A DNA stretch of 8,059 nucleotides, taken from positions 1,066 to 9,124 of the forward strand of contig JABSPI010000064.1 in assembly GCA_013214365.1 (NCBI GenBank), written 5' to 3'. Below, in pieces: positions 1 through 6,789 of this stretch. Under the pieces are notes generated by a model. It was not told where the DNA came from. It worked only from the letters and a program-made list of their open reading frames with translations, and did not search any database. The DNA is from Erythrobacter sp. (GTDB lineage Bacteria; Pseudomonadota; Alphaproteobacteria; Sphingomonadales; Sphingomonadaceae). Both the position numbers and the translations under genes were made by a program. Position 1 is the stretch's first letter. Every line of letters starts with the position of its first letter.

Positions 1-1557
1 CGCAATGACGCGGCCTTTACGCGCGGTTGTTTCCGGGTGCGCGGCGACAATCTGGAATTGTTCCCCTCGCATTATGAGGACATGGCGTGGCGGATCAGCT
101 TCTTCGGTGACGAGATCGAAGAGATCGCCGAATTCGACCCTCTCACGGGCAAAACGGGGGCAAAATTGGACCGGGTGCGGGTCTATGCCAATTCGCACTA
201 TGTGACCCCGGGGCCGACCATGAAACAGGCCGCCGAGGCGATCAAATTCGAACTTGCAGAACGCCTCAAAGAGCTGGAGGCGGCGGGGCAATTGCTCGAA
301 CATCAACGCCTCGAACAACGCACCCATTTCGATCTGGAGATGATTGCGGCCACGGGAAGCTGCAACGGGATTGAAAACTATTCGCGCTTCCTCACCGGTC
401 GCCTGCCGGGTGAACCGCCGCCCACTTTGTTTGAATATCTACCTGAAAATGCGTTGCTATTCGTGGATGAAAGCCACCAGACCGTGCCCCAGATCGGCGC
501 GATGGCGCGCGGGGACCACCGGCGCAAGCTGACCTTGGCGGAATATGGCTTTCGCCTGCCTTCATGCATCGACAACCGCCCTTTGCGTTTCAATGAATGG
601 GACGCGATGCGCCCCCAGACCTTTTGCGTGTCGGCAACGCCGGGCCCGTGGGAAATTGAACAAACCGGCGGCGTATTTGCAGAGCAGGTGATCCGCCCCA
701 CCGGCCTGATCGATCCACCTGTCACCATCCGTCCGGTCGAGGATCAGGTGCAGGATTGCATTCAGGAATGCCTTGAAACCGCCAAGAAAGGGTATCGCAC
801 GCTGGTCACCACATTGACCAAGCGGATGGCGGAAGACCTGACCGAGTTTATGCACGAGGCGGGCGTCAAGGTGCGCTATATGCACTCCGATGTGGAGACG
901 CTGGAGCGGATCGAGTTGATCCGCGACTTGCGTATGGGGGTGTATGACGTGTTGATCGGGATCAACCTGCTGCGCGAAGGGCTGGATATTCCCGAATGCG
1001 GGCTGGTGTGCATCCTCGATGCGGACAAGGAAGGCTTTTTGCGATCCGAAACCTCGCTGGTGCAAACAATTGGGCGCGCGGCGCGCAATGTCGATGGCCG
1101 TGTGATCCTCTATGCCGACCGGGTGACCGGATCGATGGAGCGCGCAATGGCCGAAACCGACCGGCGCCGCGACAAACAACAAGCCTATAATGAAGAACAC
1201 GGGATCACCCCGCAAACGATCAAGCGCGACATTGCCGACATCGTTGCCCACACCGCGAGCCAGGACACGGTGACGGTCGAGACCGGCGATGAAGAGGTCA
1301 ACAATCTGGTTGGCCACAATCTGCGCAGCTATATCGAGGATCTTGAAAAACGCATGCGCGACGCGGCGGCCAATCTCGAATTTGAAGAGGCCGGCCGTTT
1401 GCGCGATGAAATCCGCCGGCTTGAAAATGACGAATTGGGCCTGCCTGACGAACAGAAGAAGGCACCGCGTGTGGGCCGCTCCAACGAAGGCAAGCCGGGG
1501 ACGCGCAAAACCCGATATGGCAAGACCCGTTACAAACGCATGGGCGGAAAACCATGA
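1..1557 (+). CDS. uvrB: UvrABC system protein B (excinuclease subunit), 5'-truncated by the window edge
   Basis: UvrB is the damage-verifying helicase-like subunit of nucleotide excision repair. It is loaded by UvrA and hands the lesion to UvrC in the cytoplasm. The frame is open from base 1, so the gene starts outside the window; 518 residues are visible. Against E. coli UvrB (about 673 aa, from memory) about 180 N-terminal residues are missing, including the Walker A loop and beta-hairpin. Visible in order: [16 protein letters not shown] at the very start; YVTPGP; the [12 protein letters not shown] block; the DESH Walker B/motif II at residues 156-159 (bases 466-477); [33 protein letters not shown]; and motif [11 protein letters not shown] (residues 355-363). 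A C-terminal UVR domain spans about residues 438-474 ([13 protein letters not shown]), the UvrC-contacting element. A basic tail of about 40 residues follows. The stop overlaps the next start (ATGA), suggesting one transcript. Identification is firm. Confidence 0.98.
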   Translation, partial: RNDAAFTRGCFRVRGDNLELFPSHYEDMAWRISFFGDEIEEIAEFDPLTGKTGAKLDRVRVYANSHYVTPGPTMKQAAEAIKFELAERLKELEAAGQLLEHQRLEQRTHFDLEMIAATGSCNGIENYSRFLTGRLPGEPPPTLFEYLPENALLFVDESHQTVPQIGAMARGDHRRKLTLAEYGFRLPSCIDNRPLRFNEWDAMRPQTFCVSATPGPWEIEQTGGVFAEQVIRPTGLIDPPVTIRPVEDQVQDCIQECLETAKKGYRTLVTTLTKRMAEDLTEFMHEAGVKVRYMHSDVETLERIELIRDLRMGVYDVLIGINLLREGLDIPECGLVCILDADKEGFLRSETSLVQTIGRAARNVDGRVILYADRVTGSMERAMAETDRRRDKQQAYNEEHGITPQTIKRDIADIVAHTASQDTVTVETGDEEVNNLVGHNLRSYIEDLEKRMRDAAANLEFEEAGRLRDEIRRLENDELGLPDEQKKAPRVGRSNEGKPGTRKTRYGKTRYKRMGGKP

Positions 1558-2105
1558 CCCCATCCGCCCTGCAAAGATGCGCAATCATGGGGCTGGGCTT
1601 GCTGGTTGTGGTGCCTTTGGCCGGATGCAAACCGCCGCCCACTGATGCCGATATGGGGCGCGACATCGCCGAGCCTGCGCCCCGCTTTGCCTCTGCCCCC
1701 CTGCCCTCGCCCGACACCACTGGCGCGATCTGGGCGCGCAGCCCGAATGACGGCGGTCGATTGATTTACGGCGTGCCCGAACAGCCCGCTTTGCTGGCTT
1801 TGGAATGCACAGCGGCGGATAGCGAATTGCCGATGCTGCAGATCACCCGGCTGTCCCCTGCAGACAGAGATGCCGGCGCCTTGCTGGCTTTGGTGGGCAA
1901 TGGACATATCGGACGTATTGCGGTGGATGCGCGCGATGTGAATGGCCGGCTCGTGTGGCAAGGCGAGGCGGCGGCGGCGGACACTGTGTGGGAACCGCTT
2001 GCCGGACCGCGCGCTTTGGGGGTGACGGTTCCGGGCGCTGGCCGGGTTGCGGTCAATCCCAGCATCGCTGCGATGGCTTTCATTGAGGATTGCCGCCCGG
2101 GCTAA
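1554..2105 (+). CDS. Predicted lipoprotein of unknown function, coupled to uvrB
   Basis: This 183-residue protein has a lipoprotein signal peptide: Arg8, a hydrophobic stretch at about residues 11-22, then the lipobox LAGC with Cys25 as the expected lipidated residue. Lys, not Asp, follows the Cys, so by the usual rule it would be sent to the outer membrane. A Pro-rich linker (about 26-58) leads to a compact domain with the look of a beta fold, containing [29 protein letters not shown] and [17 protein letters not shown]. The mature part has two more cysteines, Cys85 and Cys180, which could form a disulfide. The ATG overlaps the uvrB stop as ATGA, and GGCGGA at 1543-1548 is a fair ribosome binding site. 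The later Met12 would lose the charged n-region, so the first ATG is preferred. I recall similar unnamed proteins in sphingomonads but cannot verify this. No function is assigned. It converges on dsbD after a 7-bp gap. Confidence 0.85.
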   Translation: MTPSALQRCAIMGLGLLVVVPLAGCKPPPTDADMGRDIAEPAPRFASAPLPSPDTTGAIWARSPNDGGRLIYGVPEQPALLALECTAADSELPMLQITRLSPADRDAGALLALVGNGHIGRIAVDARDVNGRLVWQGEAAAADTVWEPLAGPRALGVTVPGAGRVAVNPSIAAMAFIEDCRPG

Positions 2106-2110
2106 ATCCT
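2086..2110. terminator. Weak hairpin at the convergent lipoprotein/dsbD ends (possible bidirectional terminator)
   Basis: AGGATT (2086-2091) is the inverted complement of AATCCT (2105-2110). Directly inside it, GCC and GGC can extend the stem around a GCCCG loop, with a two-base TA bulge. The structure spans the TAA stop of the lipoprotein gene and ends 3 bp before the dsbD stop codon. Position between two convergent genes fits a shared terminator. Neither strand has a T-run after the stem, so an intrinsic terminator is not well supported. Confidence 0.25.
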
Positions 2111-2112
2111 GC

Positions 2113-4335
2113 TCACCGGTCGCGCTCGGCCCGTTCAATCAACATGTCGGGGGTGAGCACTTGGGGCAATTGCTCGGCTTCCCCGCCCGGCTCGTACCAC
2201 AGGTAAAGCGGCACGCCAGCTGCCCCCTGCTCGGTCAGGAATGCGGTGATCTCTTCATCGCGCACGGTCCAATCGCCGACCATCGCAATCACGCCGGCAT
2301 CGGCAAATGCCGCCGCGGTGGCCTCGCGCTCTATCGCGATCCCTTCATTGACTTTGCAAGTGACGCACCAATCGGCGGTGAACCACACAAAGACCGGCGC
2401 GCCCGAACCACGCGCCGCGGCCAAACCATCGCGGCTAAAGGCTTGCGGTGCCAACAAGGACGCGGCCAGATCGCGGCTGGGCGGTGCATAGCTGCTGGGC
2501 AAGGCGAAAGCGCCGAAGATCAAAAACGGTGCCGCAACCAGGCCGAAAGCGGGCCACGCCATCTTGCCCGCTTGCTGCAAGCGCCCCACCACAAACAGCG
2601 CCAGCACAATCCCCAACAGCATCACCAGCGCAAACAGCGCAAAACCGCGCCCGCCCAGCTGTACGGTGAGCCACACCAGCGCCAACGCCGTCAGCCCCAT
2701 TGGCAGCGCCATCAAACGGCGGAACCGTTCCATCCATGGGCCCGGCTTTGGCAGCATACGGCGCAGCGCAGGGACAAAACCGATCGCCAGAAACGGCAAA
2801 GCAAGCCCCAATCCCAAAACGCCAAACAAAAGCAGCGCCAAGGGCGCCGGCAAAAGCAAAGCCGCCCCCAATGCCGCCGCCATAAATGGCCCCGTGCACG
2901 GCGTCGCAGCAATTGCCGCGAGCAGCCCGGTGGCAAAGGCGCTGCGCCCGTGTCCGCCCCCGGTGTCGATGCTGGGCAGTTCAAATATCCCGGCAAAATT
3001 CATCGTGATGACAGTGGCCAGAACCAGCAAGCCGATCACAACGCTTGGGCTTTGCAATTGGAATGCCCAGCCCACCTGTTCCCCCGCCGCCCGCAAAGCG
3101 AGCATGATCGCACCCAGCGCCACACAGGCGAGCACCACGCCCGCAGTGTAGGCAAGCCCTTCGGAGCGCGCCTGCGCCTCGCTTTCCCCGGCGCGCGCGA
3201 GGCTGAGCGCTTTGAGGCTGAGGATTGGAAAAACGCATGGCATAATGTTGAGGAGCAGGCCGCCCGCTAATGCGCCAAGGATCAAGCTCCAGAGCATGGG
3301 CGTCGCAGTGCCAACCGGCCCCGCGATCACATCCCCTCCGCTTGGCACATCACCGCGCTGCGCGGTGAAGGCGACGCCCGCGCCTTTGCCAAAGGCAAGG
3401 ATACCGGTCACATTTTGCGGGTCTGTACCGGCCCGGAATTGCGCGAGCGGGATGTCGACCACAAGCACATCGCCGGCCCCGTCAATTGCCCCATTATCGG
3501 CCCCATTATCAGCCCCATTGTTTAGGCGACGAAACGTTTGCGCGGCGGAATATGCAACCAATTGGGTGTTGCCGATAAACACATGCGGATCGGGCAAATC
3601 GACACTTGCAGGCAGCGGGATCGCAAGCCGCAGCATCTCTCCTGCCAGATCAAACCGGCCAGCAGAATCCAGCATTGGCGCCGCCTCTGCGCGCCAGCGG
3701 GCAAAATCATCGCTGGCAAGGCCGGCCTGCCCGGCACGCAACACCGCATCTTGGGGGACGCACAAAATATCGGTGCAGGCAAGGTAATCGACAAAGCCAG
3801 TGACCTCGGGCAACGCCTCGATCACGGCATCGGCCGGAACCTCAACCGGCACCAGCACGGCGTAGCTGCCTTTATAGATGTGGTTCATCAACGGGGTGCT
3901 GCCCAATTCCTGCACCAGCCGGGTCGGTACGGGATAACGCGGCTCCCCCATCACCCAACCCTCGGGCAGGTCGATCTGCAATTGCATCCCTTGCCCCGCA
4001 TCGCCCGGATTGGACCAATAGCCATGCCACTCCTCGCCCGACGGGGTAAAGCGCAGCGCCAACATCCATTCCTCACCCGGTCGCGGCGCACCATCAGCCA
4101 GCAATTGAACCGCAATATTTGCATCGCCATAGCGTGCAACAGGCTCGGCATTCGTGCGCAGCCCAGCGGATGGGGCCTGAGTGGATGGCGCCTGCGCCGA
4201 TAGGGCAGAGCCCAAGAATACTGGCGCCAACAGCGCTGCACCAAGCAGCGCGGCACTCAGCCATGCAAACGCCCGGAACACTGCGCTTGCAGCAGGGGAT
4301 GCAGCAGGCGCAAAGCGAGATGCAGCGAACTCCAT
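2113..4335 (-). CDS. dsbD: Protein-disulfide reductase, DsbD/ScsB type (three-domain membrane thiol:disulfide interchange protein)
   Basis: This 740-residue inner-membrane protein would carry reducing power from cytoplasmic thioredoxin to periplasmic thiol proteins. A signal peptide or anchor covers about residues 20-47. The periplasmic N-terminal domain (about 70-335) has EEWHGYWSNPGDAG, the hallmark of the ScsB-like DsbD N-domain, and a Cys187-X4-Cys192 pair (CTDILC). The central part (about 345-613) has eight hydrophobic segments. MPCVFP (Cys367) and TPCTGPF (Cys480) hold the expected membrane cysteine pair; Cys404 is extra. The C-terminal thioredoxin domain (about 640-740) has CVTC (Cys657/Cys660) and the cis-Pro region GVPLYLW. 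E. coli DsbD is 565 aa; the longer N-domain favours ScsB/DsbD-like proteins over classical DsbD, so the symbol is a family-level label. Residues 273-288 are a repeated NGAD tract. The ATG at 4333-4335 has AGAGG about 13 bases upstream, a loosely placed ribosome site. Transcription is divergent from the quinone hydroxylase gene. Confidence 0.93.
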   Translation of the reverse strand: MEFAASRFAPAASPAASAVFRAFAWLSAALLGAALLAPVFLGSALSAQAPSTQAPSAGLRTNAEPVARYGDANIAVQLLADGAPRPGEEWMLALRFTPSGEEWHGYWSNPGDAGQGMQLQIDLPEGWVMGEPRYPVPTRLVQELGSTPLMNHIYKGSYAVLVPVEVPADAVIEALPEVTGFVDYLACTDILCVPQDAVLRAGQAGLASDDFARWRAEAAPMLDSAGRFDLAGEMLRLAIPLPASVDLPDPHVFIGNTQLVAYSAAQTFRRLNNGADNGADNGAIDGAGDVLVVDIPLAQFRAGTDPQNVTGILAFGKGAGVAFTAQRGDVPSGGDVIAGPVGTATPMLWSLILGALAGGLLLNIMPCVFPILSLKALSLARAGESEAQARSEGLAYTAGVVLACVALGAIMLALRAAGEQVGWAFQLQSPSVVIGLLVLATVITMNFAGIFELPSIDTGGGHGRSAFATGLLAAIAATPCTGPFMAAALGAALLLPAPLALLLFGVLGLGLALPFLAIGFVPALRRMLPKPGPWMERFRRLMALPMGLTALALVWLTVQLGGRGFALFALVMLLGIVLALFVVGRLQQAGKMAWPAFGLVAAPFLIFGAFALPSSYAPPSRDLAASLLAPQAFSRDGLAAARGSGAPVFVWFTADWCVTCKVNEGIAIEREATAAAFADAGVIAMVGDWTVRDEEITAFLTEQGAAGVPLYLWYEPGGEAEQLPQVLTPDMLIERAERDR
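3476..3523 (-). repeat. 12-bp tandem repeat, four imperfect units, in-frame inside dsbD
   Basis: On the + strand four 12-base units follow one another, each beginning GCCCC: 3476-3487 (GCCCCGTCAATT), 3488-3499 (GCCCCATTATCG), 3500-3511 (GCCCCATTATCA) and 3512-3523 (GCCCCATTGTTT). The two middle units differ at one base. On the coding strand they encode the tetrapeptides NGAD, NGAD, NGAI and DGAG (residues 273-288) in the periplasmic N-domain, after the CX4C pair. The 12-base unit keeps the reading frame, so copy number could vary without breaking the gene. It looks like a surface loop grown by slippage. Confidence 0.85.
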
Positions 4336-4435
4336 TATCTGTGGCTTGCCTCTTATGGGATTGTCACTCTACTTAATGCCCTAGCGAGCCAAATCGGGTT
4401 CGGCAAAGCTTGATGCAGGATTACGAAGACTTTCC
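4336..4435. promoter_or_regulatory. Divergent intergenic region between dsbD and the quinone hydroxylase gene
   Basis: These 100 bases separate two genes read outward, so both promoters should lie here or just inside the genes. The stretch is more AT-rich by eye than its surroundings around 4351-4378 (TTATGGGATTGTCACTCTAC then TTAATG). I could not find a convincing -35/-10 pair at proper spacing on either strand, and no clear operator palindrome. AGGA at 4417-4420 lies about 15 bases before the hydroxylase ATG, and AGAGG lies about 13 bases before the dsbD ATG; both are far for a ribosome site. Confidence 0.4.
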
Positions 4436-5710
4436 ATGAACGCAGACCAATCCAAAGCGGACAAAACGGCCACCGCAAACACCGTGTCACAGGCGGATGG
4501 TGAAACCCGCGATCTTCTGATCCTGGGCGGAGGTTTGGTGGGCATGGCGCTCGCGCTGGCCGCCGCGCGGCAGGGCATGACCAGCCACGTCATCGACCGC
4601 GCTGATCCGGCCGAATTGACCGCCGAGGGGTTCGATGACCGCGCCACGGCGATTTCCACCGCCAGCTGGCACCTGTTCAGCAATATCGGGATAGCCGAAG
4701 GGCTCGAACAATTTGCCTGCGATATTTCCAGCATCGCGGTCACCGACCAGAACAAGCCGGGCCGGATCGATTTCACCCCCGAACCGCACGAAGGCACTTT
4801 GGGACGCATGTTCCCCAATCGCCGTTTGCGGCTCGCCCTGTTCGAAGCGGCAGCGGCGGAACCCAGCATCAATTGGGTCAGCAAAGCGCAAATCACCGAG
4901 CGCCAGCGCAGCGAGTTTGGCGTTGCCGCAGTTTTGGCCGATGGGCGCAAGCTCAAAGGGCGGCTGATGGTCGCCGCCGAAGGACGCGGATCGCCCACCC
5001 GCGATGAAGCCGGTTTCACCCTTGCCCATTGGGATTACAAGCACCGCGCGGTGATTGCCGGGCTGACCCATTCCAAACCGCATGACAATGTTGCGTGGGA
5101 GATTTTTTATCCCGCCGGGCCGTTCGCGCTTCTGCCGATGAATGATGACGCCGATGGGACCCACCGCTCTTCGCTGGTGTGGACCGTGTCGGAGGAAGAC
5201 GGACGCGCGGTTACCAAGCTGGGCGACCGGGCGTTTCTGGCCGAGGTGCAAAAACGCATGGGCGATATTTTGGGCGAGGTGACCAGCGTGGGCGCCCGTT
5301 CAAGCTGGCCGCTGGGTTTTCATCACACCGCAAAAATCACCGATCAACGCCTCGCACTGATCGGTGATGCGGCCCATGGCATTCATCCGATTGCTGGTCA
5401 GGGTCTCAATCTGGGTTTGCGCGATGTGGGCGCTTTGGTCGAAGTTTTGGCGGAAGGGGCACGCATTGGCCTCGACCCGGGCGATGCGCAATTGCTCAAA
5501 CGCTATGAAAACTGGCGCGGGCTCGACAGCTTCATGGTCGCGCTCGCCACAGATGGCCTGACCCGCTTGTTTGGTGTGCGCGGCAAAACCGCAAGCGCGG
5601 TGCGCCGCTTGGGCATGTCTGCGGTGCAGCGCACCGACCTGCTCAAAACCTTTTTCATGGACGAGGCGCGCGGCGTATCGGGCGATTTGCCCGAATTGCT
5701 CAAAGCGTGA
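4436..5710 (+). CDS. UbiH/UbiF/VisC/COQ6-family FAD-dependent monooxygenase (ubiquinone ring hydroxylase)
   Basis: This 424-residue flavoprotein matches the class A monooxygenases that hydroxylate the aromatic ring of ubiquinone precursors. FAD-binding marks are all present: the N-terminal dinucleotide fold ILGGGLVGMALALAAARQG (GGGLVG at 31-36), DDRATAIS at 67-74, the middle motif VAAEGRGSPTR at 179-189 (Glu where most relatives have Asp), and LIGDAAHGIHPIAGQGLNLGLRD ending at 330. HPIAGQGLNLGLRD (317-330) is the family signature. Length is normal for the family (about 390-420) plus about 24 polar residues before the FAD fold. That extension could mean a later true start, for example the GTG at codon 17. 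Alphaproteobacteria use UbiH, UbiF, UbiL or UbiM variants with different ring positions, and the sequence alone does not let me choose. UbiL is a reasonable guess, so no symbol is given. It probably has its own promoter in the divergent gap, and ends 4 bp from the convergent mitofilin-like gene. Confidence 0.9.
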   Translation: MNADQSKADKTATANTVSQADGETRDLLILGGGLVGMALALAAARQGMTSHVIDRADPAELTAEGFDDRATAISTASWHLFSNIGIAEGLEQFACDISSIAVTDQNKPGRIDFTPEPHEGTLGRMFPNRRLRLALFEAAAAEPSINWVSKAQITERQRSEFGVAAVLADGRKLKGRLMVAAEGRGSPTRDEAGFTLAHWDYKHRAVIAGLTHSKPHDNVAWEIFYPAGPFALLPMNDDADGTHRSSLVWTVSEEDGRAVTKLGDRAFLAEVQKRMGDILGEVTSVGARSSWPLGFHHTAKITDQRLALIGDAAHGIHPIAGQGLNLGLRDVGALVEVLAEGARIGLDPGDAQLLKRYENWRGLDSFMVALATDGLTRLFGVRGKTASAVRRLGMSAVQRTDLLKTFFMDEARGVSGDLPELLKA

Positions 5711-5714
5711 CGAA

Positions 5715-6683
5715 TTATTCCGCGGCCGCCTGATCGATCGGGCTGGGTTGTCGGACAATATTGCCGGCCCCATCGCGCAGGCCGCTTTGATCAAGCACTG
5801 CGGCGGTCTCAATCACTTCGAGCGCCAACATTGCATCACGGTAGCGTTCTGCATCGGCAATCCACGCCTGCGCGTCAGCAGCGCCGGGCATAGCGCGGAT
5901 TTCATCGATCGCATTTTGATAACGCCCCTGTTCGAGCGCGATGCGCGCGCGTTCAAGCCGCAATTCCGGCTGGGGTGAGGGCGTGCTCTCGCGGCGGATC
6001 ACAAACAATTGCGACAGCTCTTCGGTAAACCGCGACCAGCTCAGCCCCTGATCCACCTCGACCAGCTGCGGACCAAGACCGTCAAGGCGCGCGGTCAAAT
6101 TGTCATACCGGACGGGATTGCGCGAAAAATTGATGATGGTGTTGACCGCATTGGGCCATTGATCCGAAAATCTCAGCCGCAATTGATCGGCAAGATAGCC
6201 CAGCTCTGCACTGCGCTCGACCGCGCGCCGGGTGGCAAAGGCAATCAACAGACCTTCGGCGCGCGCGGCATTGCCCGCCGCTGCCTGCGCTTGCAGGTCA
6301 AGCCGGGCCAGACGCTGCTCTGCGGCGGCCAAACGCTGATCAATCCCGCCTTGTTGTTCGGCCACCCGATTGACCGCTTCTGCCGCGCCTTGGGCATCGC
6401 CATCTTCAAACGCGGCTACCGCTTCGGCAAGCGGGCTTGGCGCATCGGTGATGACCGGCACACCCGCCCCGTCCTCGGCTTCGGCCGCGTCGGGTTCAAC
6501 CAGCGCGGCATCAGGCAGAGCCGGCGGCGCATCGGCGGAGGTGGCGACTTGCTCTTGCGGGGCCAGATTGTGCCAAACCACATAGCCCACCAAGGCACCG
6601 CCCGCGGCAAATGAAGCCAGCGCGCCCAGCGCGTAACGCTTCATAGAAGTCGGCTTTCGGCGGCTGCCATATTTCGATTCCAT
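5715..6683 (-). CDS. Mitofilin-domain membrane protein (alpha-Mic60-like, COG4223 type) downstream of hemCD
   Basis: This 322-residue protein starts with a basic stretch (KYGSRRKPTSMKR), then one membrane helix (about 17-37, ALGALASFAAGGALVGYVVW). An acidic Ala/Pro-rich linker (about 42-85) and a helical, probably coiled-coil region (about 88-170, EAVNRVAEQQGGIDQRLAAAEQRL) follow. The C-terminal domain (about 175-295) includes RARIALEQGRYQNAIDEIRAMPG and AQAWIADAERYRDAMLALEVI, the pattern I associate with the mitofilin/Mic60 C-terminus. In alphaproteobacteria such genes commonly sit by hemC/hemD, and the family is linked to curved inner membrane, with contacts to outer-membrane BamA proposed. 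At 322 aa it is short for the family. The start is the ATG at 6681-6683, with GGA about 6 bases upstream; two in-frame TTG codons directly precede it, and Met14 is a less likely alternative. Family call rests on context plus pattern, not on a search. Confidence 0.78.
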   Translation of the reverse strand: MESKYGSRRKPTSMKRYALGALASFAAGGALVGYVVWHNLAPQEQVATSADAPPALPDAALVEPDAAEAEDGAGVPVITDAPSPLAEAVAAFEDGDAQGAAEAVNRVAEQQGGIDQRLAAAEQRLARLDLQAQAAAGNAARAEGLLIAFATRRAVERSAELGYLADQLRLRFSDQWPNAVNTIINFSRNPVRYDNLTARLDGLGPQLVEVDQGLSWSRFTEELSQLFVIRRESTPSPQPELRLERARIALEQGRYQNAIDEIRAMPGAADAQAWIADAERYRDAMLALEVIETAAVLDQSGLRDGAGNIVRQPSPIDQAAAE

Positions 6684-6789
6684 CAACAATCCGTAGTCCG
6701 CGGCTCAATAAAGCCGACCGTTTTCCTGTTATCGAACGCCCATCAATTGCGGACGCTGCGCACCTGTTATTGGGGCCTGTAGCCAAGAC
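6684..6789 (-). other. 106-bp gap between hemD and the mitofilin-like gene, with a small hairpin and a repeated octamer
   Basis: The gap is long for genes in one run, so the mitofilin-like gene may have its own promoter or a processing site here. CGGCT (6701-6705) and AGCCG (6712-6716) form a 5-bp stem with a 6-base loop, about 18 bases before the chosen ATG on the - strand. The octamer CCTGTTAT occurs twice, at 6725-6732 and 6763-6770, as direct repeats 38 bp apart. No firm -35/-10 pair was found, and the hairpin lacks a T-run on the - strand. Confidence 0.35.

Noticed and set aside
562..1584. 340-residue open frame on the - strand opposite uvrB
   Set aside because: It lies wholly antisense to a firmly identified gene, shows no family motif, and is the frame expected from GC-rich codon bias opposite a real gene.
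2047..3270. 407-residue open frame on the + strand opposite dsbD, running out of the lipoprotein gene end
   Set aside because: The product is an unstructured mix rich in Gln, Arg and His with no signal or domain, and it mirrors the DsbD coding frame, whose motifs are clear. It is a shadow.
3538..4203. 221-residue open frame on the + strand opposite the dsbD N-domain
   Set aside because: Same reasons: antisense to the recognised NPGD and CX4C region, no motif, and no credible ribosome site sought out by context.
4487..5251. 254-residue open frame on the - strand opposite the FAD monooxygenase
   Set aside because: It mirrors the FAD-binding and substrate domains of a well-supported gene and shows no domain of its own.
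5722..5729. GCGGCCGC palindrome at the convergent monooxygenase/mitofilin ends, considered as a terminator
   Set aside because: A perfect 8-base palindrome has no loop to fold, no T-run follows on either strand, and it lies in the coding end of the mitofilin-like gene.
6701..6724. Stem CGGCT/AGCCG followed by TTTT on the + strand, considered as an intrinsic terminator
   Set aside because: The T-run is only on the + strand, where no gene reads into it; the stem is 5 bp and separated from the Ts by four bases.
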